NCBI RefSeq assembly: GCF_002155695.1
Contig: NZ_MUYJ01000011.1
Span: forward strand, 1-64,000
Direction of reading: 5' to 3'
DNA: 64,000 bases
Source of the DNA: Erythrobacter tepidarius
GTDB taxonomy: Bacteria > Pseudomonadota > Alphaproteobacteria > Sphingomonadales > Sphingomonadaceae
Made by a program: the position numbers and the translations under genes. A model generated the notes under the pieces. It was not told the DNA's origin. It ran no database searches and saw only the letters and a program-made list of their open reading frames with translations. Position 1 is the stretch's first letter. The number at the start of each line of letters is the position of its first letter. This document shows positions 42,946-52,340 of this stretch, in pieces.

Positions 42946-43332
42946 TTACGCCCCGTGATCGGCCGGACGTTCGCGGTGGAGCGTGATGCCGATCTGCTCG
43001 CCGGCCTCGGCAATCGCCAGCTTGACGATCTTGACCGTCACGGCCTCGACCCGGGCATCCTGCACGAACAGGGTCTGGCAGATATGGTCCGCCACCGCCT
43101 CGATCAGCGTAAAGTGCACGCCTGGCGGCAGGCCTTCGGAAGCGGCGAACTTCAGATCCATGTAGTTCTTGGAGGCATCGAGCGGCGTGTCCGGATCATA
43201 ACGCTCCGCCACCTTGTAGCGCGCCGCGACCGAAATGCGCAGCGGCTGGGGCCTGCCGGTCTCCTCGGAATAGATGCCGGTGAGGACATCAACGACGAGA
43301 TCGTTGACTTCGAGGGTAAGCGAATCACTCAT
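42946..43332 (-). CDS. folB: Dihydroneopterin aldolase
   Basis: A 128-residue enzyme of folate synthesis that splits dihydroneopterin. It shows the FolB tunnelling fold: LEVNDLVVDVLTGIYSEE at the start, RISVAARYKVAERYDPDTPLDASKNYMDL, and LIEAVADHICQTLF, with the Glu and Lys needed for pterin binding and catalysis expected in the strand VTVKIVKLAIAEAGEQIGI. The ATG at 43332 is chosen. It is followed four bases later by the Rossmann-like gene. Confidence 0.88.
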   Translation of the reverse strand: MSDSLTLEVNDLVVDVLTGIYSEETGRPQPLRISVAARYKVAERYDPDTPLDASKNYMDLKFAASEGLPPGVHFTLIEAVADHICQTLFVQDARVEAVTVKIVKLAIAEAGEQIGITLHRERPADHGA

Positions 43333-43402
43333 GCGCGCGGGCCTTAAAGCATTGCACCGCAAAGTGGGCAGCGGTTTTCGGCCTTGCGCGATGCGACACG
43401 AA

Positions 43403-44293
43403 CTAGCGGGGATTTGACCAGCGCGCGAAAATGGCGGTGGGCAGCAGCCGCCCGCCCTCGCCCTCCTCGCGCACGGCAAGGTCGCCGTGCTCGATAATGC
43501 CCGGCAGCGCGGCAAGTGCCTCGGCCAGCAGGCCGGCGATCGCAAGGCTGCTCATGCGCACAGCATAGACGGTGAGGAACAGAAAACGACTGTCCGCATC
43601 GAGCAGCTTGGCGCAATCGGCGATCAGGCCGGGCAGGTGCTCTTCCAGCCGCCAGACCTCGCCCTCGGGGCCGCGCCCGAACTTGGGCGGATCGAGAATG
43701 ATCCCGTCATAGCGCCTGCCGCGCCGCACCTCGCGCGCCGTGAACTTCGCCGCATCGTCGGTCAGCCAGCGGATCGGGCGCCCGGTCATGCCGGAAAGCG
43801 CCGCATTGGCGCGCGCCTGGGCGACGGACTTCTTCGAGGCATCGACATGGGTCACCTTGCCGTGGCGCGACAAGGCGAGCGTGCCCAGACCGGTATAGCC
43901 GAACAGGTTGAGGGTTTCGGCCGCGTCCATCCCTTCCAGCTGCAAGCGCATCCAGTCCCACACCGGGGCCATGTCGGGGAAGAATTGGAGATGGCGAAAG
44001 GGTGTCGGGCGCGCGGTGAAGCGCACCTCGTTCCATGCCAGCTCCCAGCCCTCGTCGGGCAGGCTTTGGGTGAATTTCCAGCGGCCGCCGCCATCTTCGT
44101 CCGAGCCGGGGATGAACTCGCCCGCCGCCGGCCAGTCCACCGCGCGCGGCTGCCACAGGGCCTGCGGTTCGGGACGGATGAAGGCGTGGGGCCCGAAGCT
44201 CTCCCACTTGCGCCCCGCCCCACTGTCGAGCAGGCGATAGGATTTCCAGCCGGCACATTCCATCACCAGCGGTTGCTGGAGGAGGCGCGCCAT
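43403..44293 (-). CDS. Class I SAM-dependent rRNA methyltransferase, RlmI/RlmK-like
   Basis: A 296-residue methyltransferase. The SAM-binding motif is NLFGYTGLGTLALSRHG-like with THVDASKKSVAQARANA, and the catalytic loop reads ILDPPKFGRG. This matches the 23S rRNA methyltransferase family of RlmI and RlmKL, but the PUA domain of RlmI is missing. The substrate base is not known. The ATG shares one base with the thrC stop (TGATG), a coupled junction. Confidence 0.85.
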   Translation of the reverse strand: MARLLQQPLVMECAGWKSYRLLDSGAGRKWESFGPHAFIRPEPQALWQPRAVDWPAAGEFIPGSDEDGGGRWKFTQSLPDEGWELAWNEVRFTARPTPFRHLQFFPDMAPVWDWMRLQLEGMDAAETLNLFGYTGLGTLALSRHGKVTHVDASKKSVAQARANAALSGMTGRPIRWLTDDAAKFTAREVRRGRRYDGIILDPPKFGRGPEGEVWRLEEHLPGLIADCAKLLDADSRFLFLTVYAVRMSSLAIAGLLAEALAALPGIIEHGDLAVREEGEGGRLLPTAIFARWSNPR

Positions 44294-45708
44294 CAGCCTT
44301 GCGATCCGACCGCTTTGTCAAGCACGTGATCGCGGGTGGCGGCATAGTCGCCCGCCAGATGGGTGACGCTCTCCGCGCGGCCGAACAGATCGCCCACGCG
44401 CGCTGGCAGCGCGGGCCGAACCCCGATTGCACGTTCGACCGCGTCGGGGAACTTGGCCGGATGCGCCGTGGCGAGCGTGACCAGCGGAATACCGGCCGGA
44501 ACAATTCCCGCCGCCGCCACCGACAGCGCGCCATGCAGGCCGACCCCGGTGTGCGGGTCGATCACCTGTCCCGCCGCACGATAGGCCCATTGCATGGCCC
44601 GCGCGGTTTCGACCTGATCGGCGCGCGCGCTGGTGAACAGGGCCGAGGCTGCTTGCGCCTGCGCCTCGGTCAGCCGCATCGCCTTGGTCGCTTCGAAAGC
44701 GCGCATCTGCTCGGCCAATGCCGCCCCGTCGCGCCCGCCGGCATCGAACAGCAGCCGCTCGAAGTTGGAGGAAACCTGAATGTCCATCGAGGGGGTGATC
44801 GTCGGCGTCACCCCACCCGCCGAGTAATCGCCGCAAGACAACGCGCGGTGGAGAATGTCGTTGATGTTGGTGGCGACGATCAGGCGCTCGATCGGCAGTC
44901 CCATCCTGGCCGCGATATAGCCCGCGAACACGTCGCCGAAATTGCCGGTGGGCACGCAGTAGGCCACCGTCCGCTCGGGCGCGCCGAGTTGCAGCGCGGA
45001 TGCAAAATAATAGACCACCTGCGCCATCAGCCGCGCCCAGTTGATCGAATTGACCGCGCCGAGGTTGAGCCGGCCCGTCACCTGCGGATCGGTGAACATC
45101 AGCTTCACATGGGCCTGTGCGTCATCGAAGCTGCCGTCGATCGCGAGATTGTGGACGTTGGGGCTGAGCACTGTCGTCATCTGACGACGCTGCACTTCGC
45201 TCACCCGGCCTTTGGGGTGGAGCATGAAGATTTCGACCCGCTCCAGCCCCGCGACCGCCTGGATCGCGGCAGAGCCGGTGTCGCCGCTGGTCGCGCCGAC
45301 GATGGTGAGGCGCTCGCCCCGGCGTTCGAGGAAGGTTTCGAACAACCGTCCGAGCAGTTGCAGCGCAACATCCTTGAACGCCAGCGTGGGGCCGTGGAAC
45401 AGTTCGAGCAGCCAGTGCTGCGCATCCAGCTGCACCAAGGGGGTGACGGCAGCGTGGCCGAAATCGCCATAGACATTGTGGCAGATAGCGAGGAGTTCCT
45501 CCTCTGTCAGGCTGCCGGCAACGAAGGGTGCCATGATGCGCGCTGCGAGATCGGGATAGGCAAGCCCGCGCAGGGCGCGGATCTCGGCCTGGGTGAAACG
45601 CGGCCATTCGGCCGGCACATAAAGGCCGCCGTCGCTGGCTAGGCCTGCGAGCGTTACCCCTTCGAAATCGCGCGCGGGTGCGCTGCCCCTGGTCGATACG
45701 TATTGCAT
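44293..45708 (-). CDS. thrC: Threonine synthase
   Basis: A 471-residue pyridoxal phosphate enzyme that converts phosphohomoserine to threonine. The lysine binding PLP is in HGPTLAFKDVALQLLG, with the phosphate-side motif GATSGDTGSAAI. Length and N-terminus (MQYVSTRGSAPARDFEGVTLAGLASDGGLYVP) fit the bacterial class with the N-terminal domain. It is 11 bases behind surf1 and so appears to be read from the oxidase operon, a layout seen in related bacteria. Confidence 0.94.
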   Translation of the reverse strand: MQYVSTRGSAPARDFEGVTLAGLASDGGLYVPAEWPRFTQAEIRALRGLAYPDLAARIMAPFVAGSLTEEELLAICHNVYGDFGHAAVTPLVQLDAQHWLLELFHGPTLAFKDVALQLLGRLFETFLERRGERLTIVGATSGDTGSAAIQAVAGLERVEIFMLHPKGRVSEVQRRQMTTVLSPNVHNLAIDGSFDDAQAHVKLMFTDPQVTGRLNLGAVNSINWARLMAQVVYYFASALQLGAPERTVAYCVPTGNFGDVFAGYIAARMGLPIERLIVATNINDILHRALSCGDYSAGGVTPTITPSMDIQVSSNFERLLFDAGGRDGAALAEQMRAFEATKAMRLTEAQAQAASALFTSARADQVETARAMQWAYRAAGQVIDPHTGVGLHGALSVAAAGIVPAGIPLVTLATAHPAKFPDAVERAIGVRPALPARVGDLFGRAESVTHLAGDYAATRDHVLDKAVGSQG

Positions 45709-45719
45709 AGGCGCGCGGG

Positions 45720-46271
45720 TTAGCGCCCTCGCCGCCTTAATGCCAGCACGTAGATGACAAGGGCAGTGGCGGCGAAGAAGAACCACTGCACGGCATAGGC
45801 GAGGTGGTTGTTGGGCAGACCGCCGGGGTCGGGCGCGGCCATCGGCTGGAGCCCGGCCACCGGCGGATCGGCGACAAGGCGCGGGCCAGGCGCGATGATG
45901 CCGGTGATGGTGCCGCCCGCAAAGTCGGGCGGGGCGATATCGCGGGCATAGCCGAGATCGACACGCACCCCCGAACGGCAGGTCGCCCGCTGGATCCACC
46001 CTTTCTGGCCCGTGGCCGAAGTGCCCGACACGGGTTCGATCGCGGCAAGGCCGGCGCAGTCGATCTGGCTGCGACGAAACAATACGTCCTCGCCCTTGCC
46101 CGCGCGCGGGAAGATTACCGGGGCGCTGTTCCCGGCCGCTGCCTCGTAGCGTGCGATCAGCGCTTCCTTTTCGGCCTTGCGTCCGAGCTGCCACACGCCA
46201 AGCGCGATCATCGTCACGACCGCCGCCAGCACCAGAATGGTGGGAATGACCGGCCAGCGCGGCTTCACCAC
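45720..46271 (-). CDS. SURF1 family cytochrome oxidase assembly protein
   Basis: A 183-residue inner-membrane protein with two membrane segments, one near the N-terminus (PTILVLAAVVTMIALGVWQL) and one near the C-terminus (AYAVQWFFFAATALVIYVL), enclosing a periplasmic domain with the VWQLGRKAEKEALI start that marks SURF1. SURF1 helps insert haem a into subunit I. It overlaps DUF983 by seven bases. It is a short member of the family. Confidence 0.88.
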   Translation of the reverse strand: MVKPRWPVIPTILVLAAVVTMIALGVWQLGRKAEKEALIARYEAAAGNSAPVIFPRAGKGEDVLFRRSQIDCAGLAAIEPVSGTSATGQKGWIQRATCRSGVRVDLGYARDIAPPDFAGGTITGIIAPGPRLVADPPVAGLQPMAAPDPGGLPNNHLAYAVQWFFFAATALVIYVLALRRRGR

Positions 46272-46636
46272 CGGCGCTCCCTATATCCGCGATAGACCCA
46301 CATCGCCTTGTAGAGCCGCAAGGCCAGGACAACGCTGCCCACGGTCACCGGCCCCCAGATCAGCAACGAGGCCCACAATGGCGGCCCGAGCCACTCGTCC
46401 ACGGCGAGCGCGGCGAGGATCAGCACCAGCGCCAGCAGCATCGTCACCACCCCGACAAACCGCCCGCCGCGTTCCAGCGCGAGAAAATCGAGCCCACAGA
46501 CGCGGCAGGCATCGGCCAGCTGCGAAGCGGCATCGAACAATGTCTTGGCGCCGCAGTGGGGGCACAAACCGGAAAGGGCAGCCGGAACGAATCCCGACTG
46601 CCCCTTGTGTTTCCTTGGCCGTTCATCCGGCGTCAT
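46265..46636 (-). CDS. DUF983 membrane protein
   Basis: A 123-residue protein with two hydrophobic segments (about 60-78 and 85-105) and a zinc-ribbon-like CPHC...CRVC pair near the N-terminus (LCPHCGAKTLF, CRVCGLDF). DUF983 genes are found in cytochrome oxidase gene clusters and are thought to help its assembly; the exact role is unknown. It shares one base with the ctaE stop (TGATG). Confidence 0.85.
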   Translation of the reverse strand: MTPDERPRKHKGQSGFVPAALSGLCPHCGAKTLFDAASQLADACRVCGLDFLALERGGRFVGVVTMLLALVLILAALAVDEWLGPPLWASLLIWGPVTVGSVVLALRLYKAMWVYRGYRERRW

Positions 46637-47505
46637 CAGTGGTATTCGGCGCCCCATCCACCCCAGACGTAAACGGCAACGAACAGGAACAGCCACACCA
46701 CGTCGACGAAGTGCCAATACCACGCCGCTGCCTCGAAACCGAAGTGCTGGCGCGGGGTGAAGTGGCCGAGATAGGCGCGGTAGAGGCACACGGCGAGGAA
46801 GATCGTGCCGACCAGCACGTGGAAGCCGTGGAAGCCGGTCGCCATGTAGAAAGCGCTCGAATAGGTATTGCCACCGAAGCCGAACGGCGCAGCCGAATAT
46901 TCATAGGCTTGGATCGCGCTGAACAGCACGCCGAGCGCGATCGTCGCCCACAGGCCCTGCTTGAGCCCGGTGCGGTCGCCATGGATCAGCGCGTGATGCG
47001 CCCAGGTCACGGTCGTGCCCGAGCACAGCAGGATGAGCGTGTTGAGCAGCGGCAGCGAGAAGGGATCGAGCACCTCCATGCCTTCGGGGATGAAGCTGGC
47101 GATCGCGCCCTCGGTGCCGAACAAGCTCGTGGTCGCGCCGGTCTCGTGGTCGAACTGGAGCGCGGCCGGGAACAGGGCGAAGTCGAAGAAGCTCCAGAAC
47201 CAGCCAACGAAGAACATCACTTCCGAGGCAATGAACAGGATCATGCCGTAGCGCATGTGGAGCTGCACCACCGGGGTGTGATCGCCGCGTTCGGCCTCGA
47301 TCACGATGTTGCGGAACCACATGAAGAAGGTCGCCAGCAGACCGGCAAGACCCGCCCACATCACGAAGGAGGCGGCCTTGCCGAACAGATCGGGGTGCCA
47401 GCTCAGCACCATGCCGCTGGTGAAGGTGAGCGCCGAGATCGAGCCGACCAGCGGCCAGATATCGGGTTCAAGAATGTGGTAATCGTGATTTGCGGTGCCA
47501 GCCAT
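46636..47505 (-). CDS. ctaE: Cytochrome c oxidase subunit III
   Basis: A 289-residue subunit of the aa3-type oxidase with seven membrane helices. Recognisable stretches include NHDYHILEPDIWPLVGSI, MWFRNIVIEAERGDHT, LFIASEVMFFVGWFWSFFDF and GFHGFHVLVGTIFLAVCL. It lies downstream of the assembly gene ctaG by 33 bases. Confidence 0.96.
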   Translation of the reverse strand: MAGTANHDYHILEPDIWPLVGSISALTFTSGMVLSWHPDLFGKAASFVMWAGLAGLLATFFMWFRNIVIEAERGDHTPVVQLHMRYGMILFIASEVMFFVGWFWSFFDFALFPAALQFDHETGATTSLFGTEGAIASFIPEGMEVLDPFSLPLLNTLILLCSGTTVTWAHHALIHGDRTGLKQGLWATIALGVLFSAIQAYEYSAAPFGFGGNTYSSAFYMATGFHGFHVLVGTIFLAVCLYRAYLGHFTPRQHFGFEAAAWYWHFVDVVWLFLFVAVYVWGGWGAEYH

Positions 47506-47538
47506 GTGGTCGTTCCCGTCCCTGGGTTGCTTTGATCG

Positions 47539-48144
47539 TCAGTTGGTGCCTGCAAGCGCCGGTTGTACCGGGTCTGCGGCGCGGTGGAAAGTGTAGCTCA
47601 GCGTGATCTGCTCGACCCCCTTCATGCCCGGATCATCCAGCATGGCCGGATCGACAAAATAGAGCACCGGCATGGTGACTTCCTGACCTGGTTGCAGGGT
47701 TTGCTCGGTGAAGCAGAAGCACTGGATCTTGTTGAAGTATTTGCCAGCCTGCTCGGGCTCGACATTGAAGGTCGCCACACCGGTGATCGGCCTGGAGCTT
47801 TCGTTGCGCGCGACATAGGTGGCGATGTCGCGCTCGCCGATGGTGATGGTGTCGGTCACCTGCGAGGGGCGGAAGGTCCACGGCACATCACCGGCGGTCG
47901 AGGCATCGAAACGGATCGATATGGTTTGCCCCGTGGCCCTTGCCGCCGCACGCGCGGCCTGGGTTTCGGAGGCGATCATGGTCGTGCCACCGAAGCCGGT
48001 GACCTGGCAGAACAGGCGGTAGAGCGGTACCGCAGCATAGCCGAGGGCGAGCATCGCCAGCGCGCCGGCAAAGGCCATCAGCCCGACACGCAGGTTGCGG
48101 CGCGCAGTCTGCGCATCATGGCTGACGGGCGGCAAGGTAGCCAT
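47539..48144 (-). CDS. ctaG: Cytochrome c oxidase assembly protein CtaG (Cox11)
   Basis: A 201-residue copper chaperone for the CuB site. One N-terminal membrane helix (about 20-42) is followed by a periplasmic beta domain. The copper motif CFCFTEQ (KIQCFCFTEQTLQPGQE) is intact. The ATG shares a base with the stop of the upstream 43-codon ORF. Confidence 0.95.
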   Translation of the reverse strand: MATLPPVSHDAQTARRNLRVGLMAFAGALAMLALGYAAVPLYRLFCQVTGFGGTTMIASETQAARAAARATGQTISIRFDASTAGDVPWTFRPSQVTDTITIGERDIATYVARNESSRPITGVATFNVEPEQAGKYFNKIQCFCFTEQTLQPGQEVTMPVLYFVDPAMLDDPGMKGVEQITLSYTFHRAADPVQPALAGTN

Positions 48145-48275
48145 CAGCTGCCCCCACCAATGCGTACGATGGTGATCGCGTAGAACAGCAGCACGAAAAA
48201 GATCAGCACACCGGCCACGACATAGTTGCGGCTTGTGCGGCGGCGCTTGAACTCGGCCTCTTCCTCCGGGGTCAT
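48144..48275 (-). CDS. 43-residue single-span protein of the cta cluster
   Basis: 43 residues. A charged N-terminus ([18 protein letters not shown]) is followed by one membrane helix (about 19-38, [19 protein letters not shown]) and ends in RIGGGS. Small proteins of this layout (often called CoxF or CtaF-like) occur between ctaB and ctaG in alphaproteobacteria; their function is not defined. It overlaps ctaB by four bases and ctaG by one, so it is firmly inside the operon and easily missed because of its size. Confidence 0.8.
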   Translation of the reverse strand: MTPEEEAEFKRRRTSRNYVVAGVLIFFVLLFYAITIVRIGGGS

Positions 48276-49201
48276 GCGATCCACCCCTGATAGGCTGCCA
48301 ACCGGTCCACCACCAGCGCCGCGAACAGTGCGAAGAGATAGGCGATCGAGAACTTGAACAGCCTCTTTTCGGGCAGCATCTTGTCGTCCTCGGGCGCGGC
48401 GAGGCGGCCAACGACCGGCCAGGCGAGCCAGAGAAACAGGCCCGAGAGCGTCACCGCGGTCATGCCGTAGATCCAGCTCGTGCCACCGATATACCACGGC
48501 GCAATCGCCACCGGCGCGAGCAAAACGGTGTACCACCAGATCTGGCGACGGGTTGACTTCTCGCCCGCGACCACCGGCATCATCGGGATGCCGACCTTGG
48601 CGTAATCGGCTTCGACGAACAGGGCGAGCGCCCAGAAGTGCGGCGGAGTCCACATGAAGATGATCGCGAACAGCAAAATCGGCATCGCGGTCAGCTCGCC
48701 GGAGACAGCCACCCACGCGATCAGCGGCGGAAAGGCCCCCGCGCCGCCACCGATGACGATGTTCTGCGGGGTGCGCGGCTTGAGCCACATGGTGTAGATC
48801 ACCGCATAGTAGATGATGGCCACCAACAGCAGCGCGGCCGCCAGCCAGCCGACCGCAAGGCCCATCAGCACGACCGAAGCCGCCGACAGGAAAATCCCGA
48901 AATCGCGGGCATCCTCGCGGCGCATACGGCCGCCGGGCAGGGGCCGGTTCCTGGTCCGCTTCATCCCGGCGTCGAGATCGGCCTCCCACCACTGGTTGAG
49001 CACCGCCGACCCGCCCGCGCCCATCGCGATGGCGAGGATTGCGGTGAAGCCCAGCACCGGATGGATCGTGCCGGGTGCAGCGAGCAGGCCGCAGACCGCG
49101 GTGAAGATCACCAGCGTCATCACCCGCGGCTTGGTCAGCGTGAAGAAATCACGCCATTGCGCAGGCATCGCCGTGCCGGTTTGTGATGCGGTGCTTGCCA
49201 T
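48272..49201 (-). CDS. ctaB: Protoheme IX farnesyltransferase (haem o synthase)
   Basis: A 309-residue member of the UbiA superfamily adding a farnesyl group to haem b. It has the motif [21 protein letters not shown] with its Asp residues and the second region in the middle, with about nine membrane helices. It supplies haem for the oxidase encoded around it. ctaA, needed for haem a, is not in this window. Confidence 0.96.
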   Translation of the reverse strand: MASTASQTGTAMPAQWRDFFTLTKPRVMTLVIFTAVCGLLAAPGTIHPVLGFTAILAIAMGAGGSAVLNQWWEADLDAGMKRTRNRPLPGGRMRREDARDFGIFLSAASVVLMGLAVGWLAAALLLVAIIYYAVIYTMWLKPRTPQNIVIGGGAGAFPPLIAWVAVSGELTAMPILLFAIIFMWTPPHFWALALFVEADYAKVGIPMMPVVAGEKSTRRQIWWYTVLLAPVAIAPWYIGGTSWIYGMTAVTLSGLFLWLAWPVVGRLAAPEDDKMLPEKRLFKFSIAYLFALFAALVVDRLAAYQGWIA

Positions 49202-49298
49202 CGTCTCCTGCGTTCCATCGGCAAGGAGCGCAGGCCCGCGCCTACGCTCCCGCCAGCTTTCTCATGCCCCTGCCAGGGGGCCGATCCCGTCCGGTGCC

Positions 49299-51011
49299 CT
49301 AAGCCGTGAGCGGACGGTGATCGTGATAGTCGTGCGCGTCGGTGATCACCGGCAGCGTTTCGAACTGGTGGTAGGGCGGCGGGCTCGGCAGGGTCCATTC
49401 GAGCGTCGTCGCGCCTTCGCCCCACGGGTTGGCTTCGGCCTTCTTGCCCGCAACCAGCGCGTAGAGAATGTTGACGAAGAAGAACACCATCGAACCGGCC
49501 ATGATGTAGTAGCCGTAGGTGCTGATCTCGTGCCAGAAGGCGTAGGCCTCCGGATAGTCGGGATAGCGACGCGGCATCCCCTGCATCCCGAGGAAGTGCT
49601 GCGGGAAGAAGATCACGTTCACGCCGACGAAGAAGGTCCAGAAGTGGATGTGGCTCAGCAGTTCGGAGTGCATCCGCCCGCTCATCTTCGGAAACCAGTA
49701 GTAGAAGCCGGCGAACATCGAGAACACCGCCCCCATCGACAGCACGTAGTGGAAATGCGCCACCACGTAGTAGGTGTCGTGCAGGTTGTCGTCGATCCCG
49801 CCGTTGGCGAGCACCACGCCGGTCACCCCACCGACGGTGAACAGGAAGATGAAGCCCAGCGACCAGACCATCGGCGACTTGAAGGTCAGGCTACCGCCCC
49901 ACATCGTCGCGATCCAGCTGAAGATCTTCACGCCGGTGGGCACCGCGATCACCATGGTCGCGGCGGTGAAATACATCTTCGTGTTCACGTCGAGCCCCAC
50001 GGTGTACATGTGGTGCGCCCAGACGATAAAGCCGACCACGCCGATCGCGACCATGGCGTAGGCCATGCCGAGATAGCCGAATACCGGCTTTTTCGAGAAG
50101 GTGGCGACGATCTGGCTGATCATGCCGAAGCCCGGCAGGATCATGATGTACACTTCCGGGTGGCCGAAGAACCAGAACAGGTGCTGGTAGAGCACCGGGT
50201 CACCGCCGCCGGCCGGATCGAAGAAGGTGGTGCCGAAGTTGCGGTCGGTCAGCAGCATGGTGATCGCCGCGGCCAGCACCGGCAGCGCCAGCAGCAGCAG
50301 GAAGGCGGTGACCAGCACCGACCACACGAAGAGCGGCATCTTGTGCAGGGTCATGCCCGGCGCGCGCATGTTGAAGATGGTGGTGATGAAGTTGGTAGCA
50401 CCGAGGATCGAGCCGGCACCCGAAAGGTGCAGCGAGAAGATCGCGAAGTCCACCGCCGGGCCGACCGAACCGCTGGTCGAAAGCGGGGCATAGACCGTCC
50501 AGCCGGTGCCCGCGCCGGGGCCGGAACCGCCGGGGACGAACAGCGAGAAAAGGAGGCTGAAGAAGCCCGCCACGGTCAGCCAGAACGAGACGTTGTTCAT
50601 GCGCGGGAAGGCCATGTCCGGCGCACCGATCATGAGCGGCACAAACCAGTTGCCGAAGCCGCCGATCATCGCCGGCATGACCATGAAGAACACCATGATC
50701 AGGCCATGGGCAGTGATGAACACGTTCCACATGTGGAGCGCGGTGTTCAGATCATTGCCGCCCCCCATGAACTGGGCCCACCATTGCAGGTACTGGATGC
50801 CAGGCTCGGCGAGTTCGATCCGCATGATCCCCGAAATCGCACCACCCACGATCCCCGCGATGATCGCGAAAATCAGGTACATCGTGCCGATGTCCTTGTG
50901 GTTGGTCGACATGAACCAGCGGGCGAAGAAGCCCGGCTTGTGATCCGCGTGATCATGGGTGTCGTGCCCATGACCGTGGTGGATGTCGAAGCCTTCTGCG
51001 GTGGTTGCCAT
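49299..51011 (-). CDS. ctaD: Cytochrome c oxidase subunit I
   Basis: A 570-residue catalytic subunit with 12 core helices. Haem and copper ligands are in recognisable stretches: [20 protein letters not shown], the CuB motif [17 protein letters not shown] with the cross-linked Tyr region, the double His HHMYTVG, and the later [12 protein letters not shown]. The K- and D-channel residues are as expected of an aa3-type enzyme. It is downstream of ctaC by 35 bases. Confidence 0.97.
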   Translation of the reverse strand: MATTAEGFDIHHGHGHDTHDHADHKPGFFARWFMSTNHKDIGTMYLIFAIIAGIVGGAISGIMRIELAEPGIQYLQWWAQFMGGGNDLNTALHMWNVFITAHGLIMVFFMVMPAMIGGFGNWFVPLMIGAPDMAFPRMNNVSFWLTVAGFFSLLFSLFVPGGSGPGAGTGWTVYAPLSTSGSVGPAVDFAIFSLHLSGAGSILGATNFITTIFNMRAPGMTLHKMPLFVWSVLVTAFLLLLALPVLAAAITMLLTDRNFGTTFFDPAGGGDPVLYQHLFWFFGHPEVYIMILPGFGMISQIVATFSKKPVFGYLGMAYAMVAIGVVGFIVWAHHMYTVGLDVNTKMYFTAATMVIAVPTGVKIFSWIATMWGGSLTFKSPMVWSLGFIFLFTVGGVTGVVLANGGIDDNLHDTYYVVAHFHYVLSMGAVFSMFAGFYYWFPKMSGRMHSELLSHIHFWTFFVGVNVIFFPQHFLGMQGMPRRYPDYPEAYAFWHEISTYGYYIMAGSMVFFFVNILYALVAGKKAEANPWGEGATTLEWTLPSPPPYHQFETLPVITDAHDYHDHRPLTA

Positions 51012-51046
51012 GATCAGCTACTCTTTTCTGGTCAAATCTCGTTGGT

Positions 51047-52093
51047 TCAGCCGACGGTGGTCGCGGCGGCGGGCTCGGCAGCAGCGGCAGCCGCAGGCGC
51101 CGCAGCCTCGCCGGGCATCGTGCCGCCCTGCGCCTTCACCCAAGCGGCGAATTCGGCCGGAGGCAGCGCCTCGACCACGATCGGCATGTAGGCGTGACGC
51201 GCACCGCACAATTCCGAGCACTGGCCGTAATAGACGCCCGGCTCCTTGATGGTCAGCATCTTTTCGTTGAGCCGCCCCGGCACCGCATCCATCTTGAACC
51301 ACAGCGAAGGCACCGCGAAAGCGTGGATCACGTCTGTCGCGGTGGTCTGAATGCGCAGCGGCACGCCGGCTGGCACCACCATGCGGTTGTCCACCGCCAA
51401 ATGGGTCGGCTCGCCGCGCTTCAAGGCTTCGGCATTATCAAGCATGTTGGAGATCACTTCGATCTCGCCGTGATCGGGGTAGGTGTAACCCCAGTACCAC
51501 TGATAGCCGGTCGCCTTGATCGTCACGGCATCGGCCGGCGGGGTCTCGTACTGGCGCGCCAGCAGCGTGATCGAGGGCACCGCGATCACCACCAGGATGA
51601 TCACCGGAACGATCGTCCACACCACCTCGATCATGGTGTTGTGCGTCGTTTTCGAAGCGACCGGATTGGCGCGGCGGTTGAAGCGCACGATCACCCACAG
51701 CAACAGGCCAAGCACGAACAGGCTGATCGTGGTGATGACGGGCAACAAGACGTAGTTGTGCATCCCCAGCGCATATTCGCCGTTGTCGGTGTACTGGTCC
51801 TGGAAGGTCAGGCTCTTGGCCATCGCGCCCGGCTCACCGGATCGCGGATCGGTCGGCATGCCTTTGCCCTCAGTCGGGGCCATCGGGGTGTAAGTGCTCG
51901 CCGGCGCCTCGACCGCGGCCGCAGCATCGGCCGGCGCCGCGGCGACATCAGCCGCCGGCGCGGCGGCGGCAGGAGCAGGCGCATCGACAGCGACCGCAGC
52001 AGGAGCGGACGCGGCCGGATCCTGTGCGGCAGCCGCCATCGGCGCAATCGCCGCCAGCCCAGCGGCAATCGCCGCGAGGAAAGCCAATTTCAT
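51047..52093 (-). CDS. ctaC: Cytochrome c oxidase subunit II
   Basis: A 348-residue subunit with a signal peptide, two membrane helices and a periplasmic CuA domain. The CuA ligands are in VIHAFAVPS and QCSELCGARHAYM. Between the signal and the first helix is an Ala/Pro/Val-rich linker of about 50 residues, and the C-terminus is an Ala-rich tail; both are longer than in most homologues. The ATG at 52093 with AAAGG upstream gives a proper signal peptide. It heads the oxidase operon. Confidence 0.94.
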   Translation of the reverse strand: MKLAFLAAIAAGLAAIAPMAAAAQDPAASAPAAVAVDAPAPAAAAPAADVAAAPADAAAAVEAPASTYTPMAPTEGKGMPTDPRSGEPGAMAKSLTFQDQYTDNGEYALGMHNYVLLPVITTISLFVLGLLLWVIVRFNRRANPVASKTTHNTMIEVVWTIVPVIILVVIAVPSITLLARQYETPPADAVTIKATGYQWYWGYTYPDHGEIEVISNMLDNAEALKRGEPTHLAVDNRMVVPAGVPLRIQTTATDVIHAFAVPSLWFKMDAVPGRLNEKMLTIKEPGVYYGQCSELCGARHAYMPIVVEALPPAEFAAWVKAQGGTMPGEAAAPAAAAAAEPAAATTVG

Positions 52094-52271
52094 ACGGGTG
52101 TGCCTTTGACCCATGTCTGTGCCCAAGTGGTTCGATTCTGATCCCGTGCCGCCCGCCGCGCGCCCCTTGAGGCTGATGGCTGACAGCGTCTGGCCTACCC
52201 CTTAGGGTCGGCATGTTCTCCGCCCTTAGCGATGCTTGCCGAGGGCCTCAAGCGCTTCTAGGGAGAATTTT

Positions 52272-52340
52272 ATGCAAACCCCCATGTTGCCCGCGCAAGT
52301 TGGCGCTTTGCGCCATATTTTTGCTGGAGTTCGCGCGTGA
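52272..52340 (+). CDS. Possible 22-residue leader peptide of pyrE
   Basis: An ATG (52272) preceded by GGGAG opens 22 codons (MQTPMLPAQVGALRHIF and five more), ending in a TGA that overlaps the pyrE GTG in a GTGA junction. A GC-rich hairpin with a T tract lies inside its second half. In E. coli, pyrE expression depends on translation running up to an attenuator just before the gene. The same logic would fit here; only the layout is seen. Confidence 0.4.
   Translation: MQTPMLPAQVGALRHIFAGVRA
52301..52322 (+). terminator. Possible attenuator hairpin before pyrE
   Basis: TGGCGC (52301-52306), a three-base loop, GCGCCA (52310-52315), then TATTTTT (52316-52322). It is a short intrinsic-terminator-like structure 14 bases before the pyrE start and inside the leader ORF. 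Confidence 0.45.

Noticed and set aside
44293-46332. A possible fusion of threonine synthase with an upstream 200-residue region
   Set aside because: The upstream part is just open frame over SURF1 in another frame; thrC homologues begin at 45708.
48813-51191. A 792-codon open frame on the plus strand opposite ctaD, ctaB and part of ctaC
   Set aside because: Same cause; His- and Asp-rich nonsense antisense to well-conserved oxidase genes.
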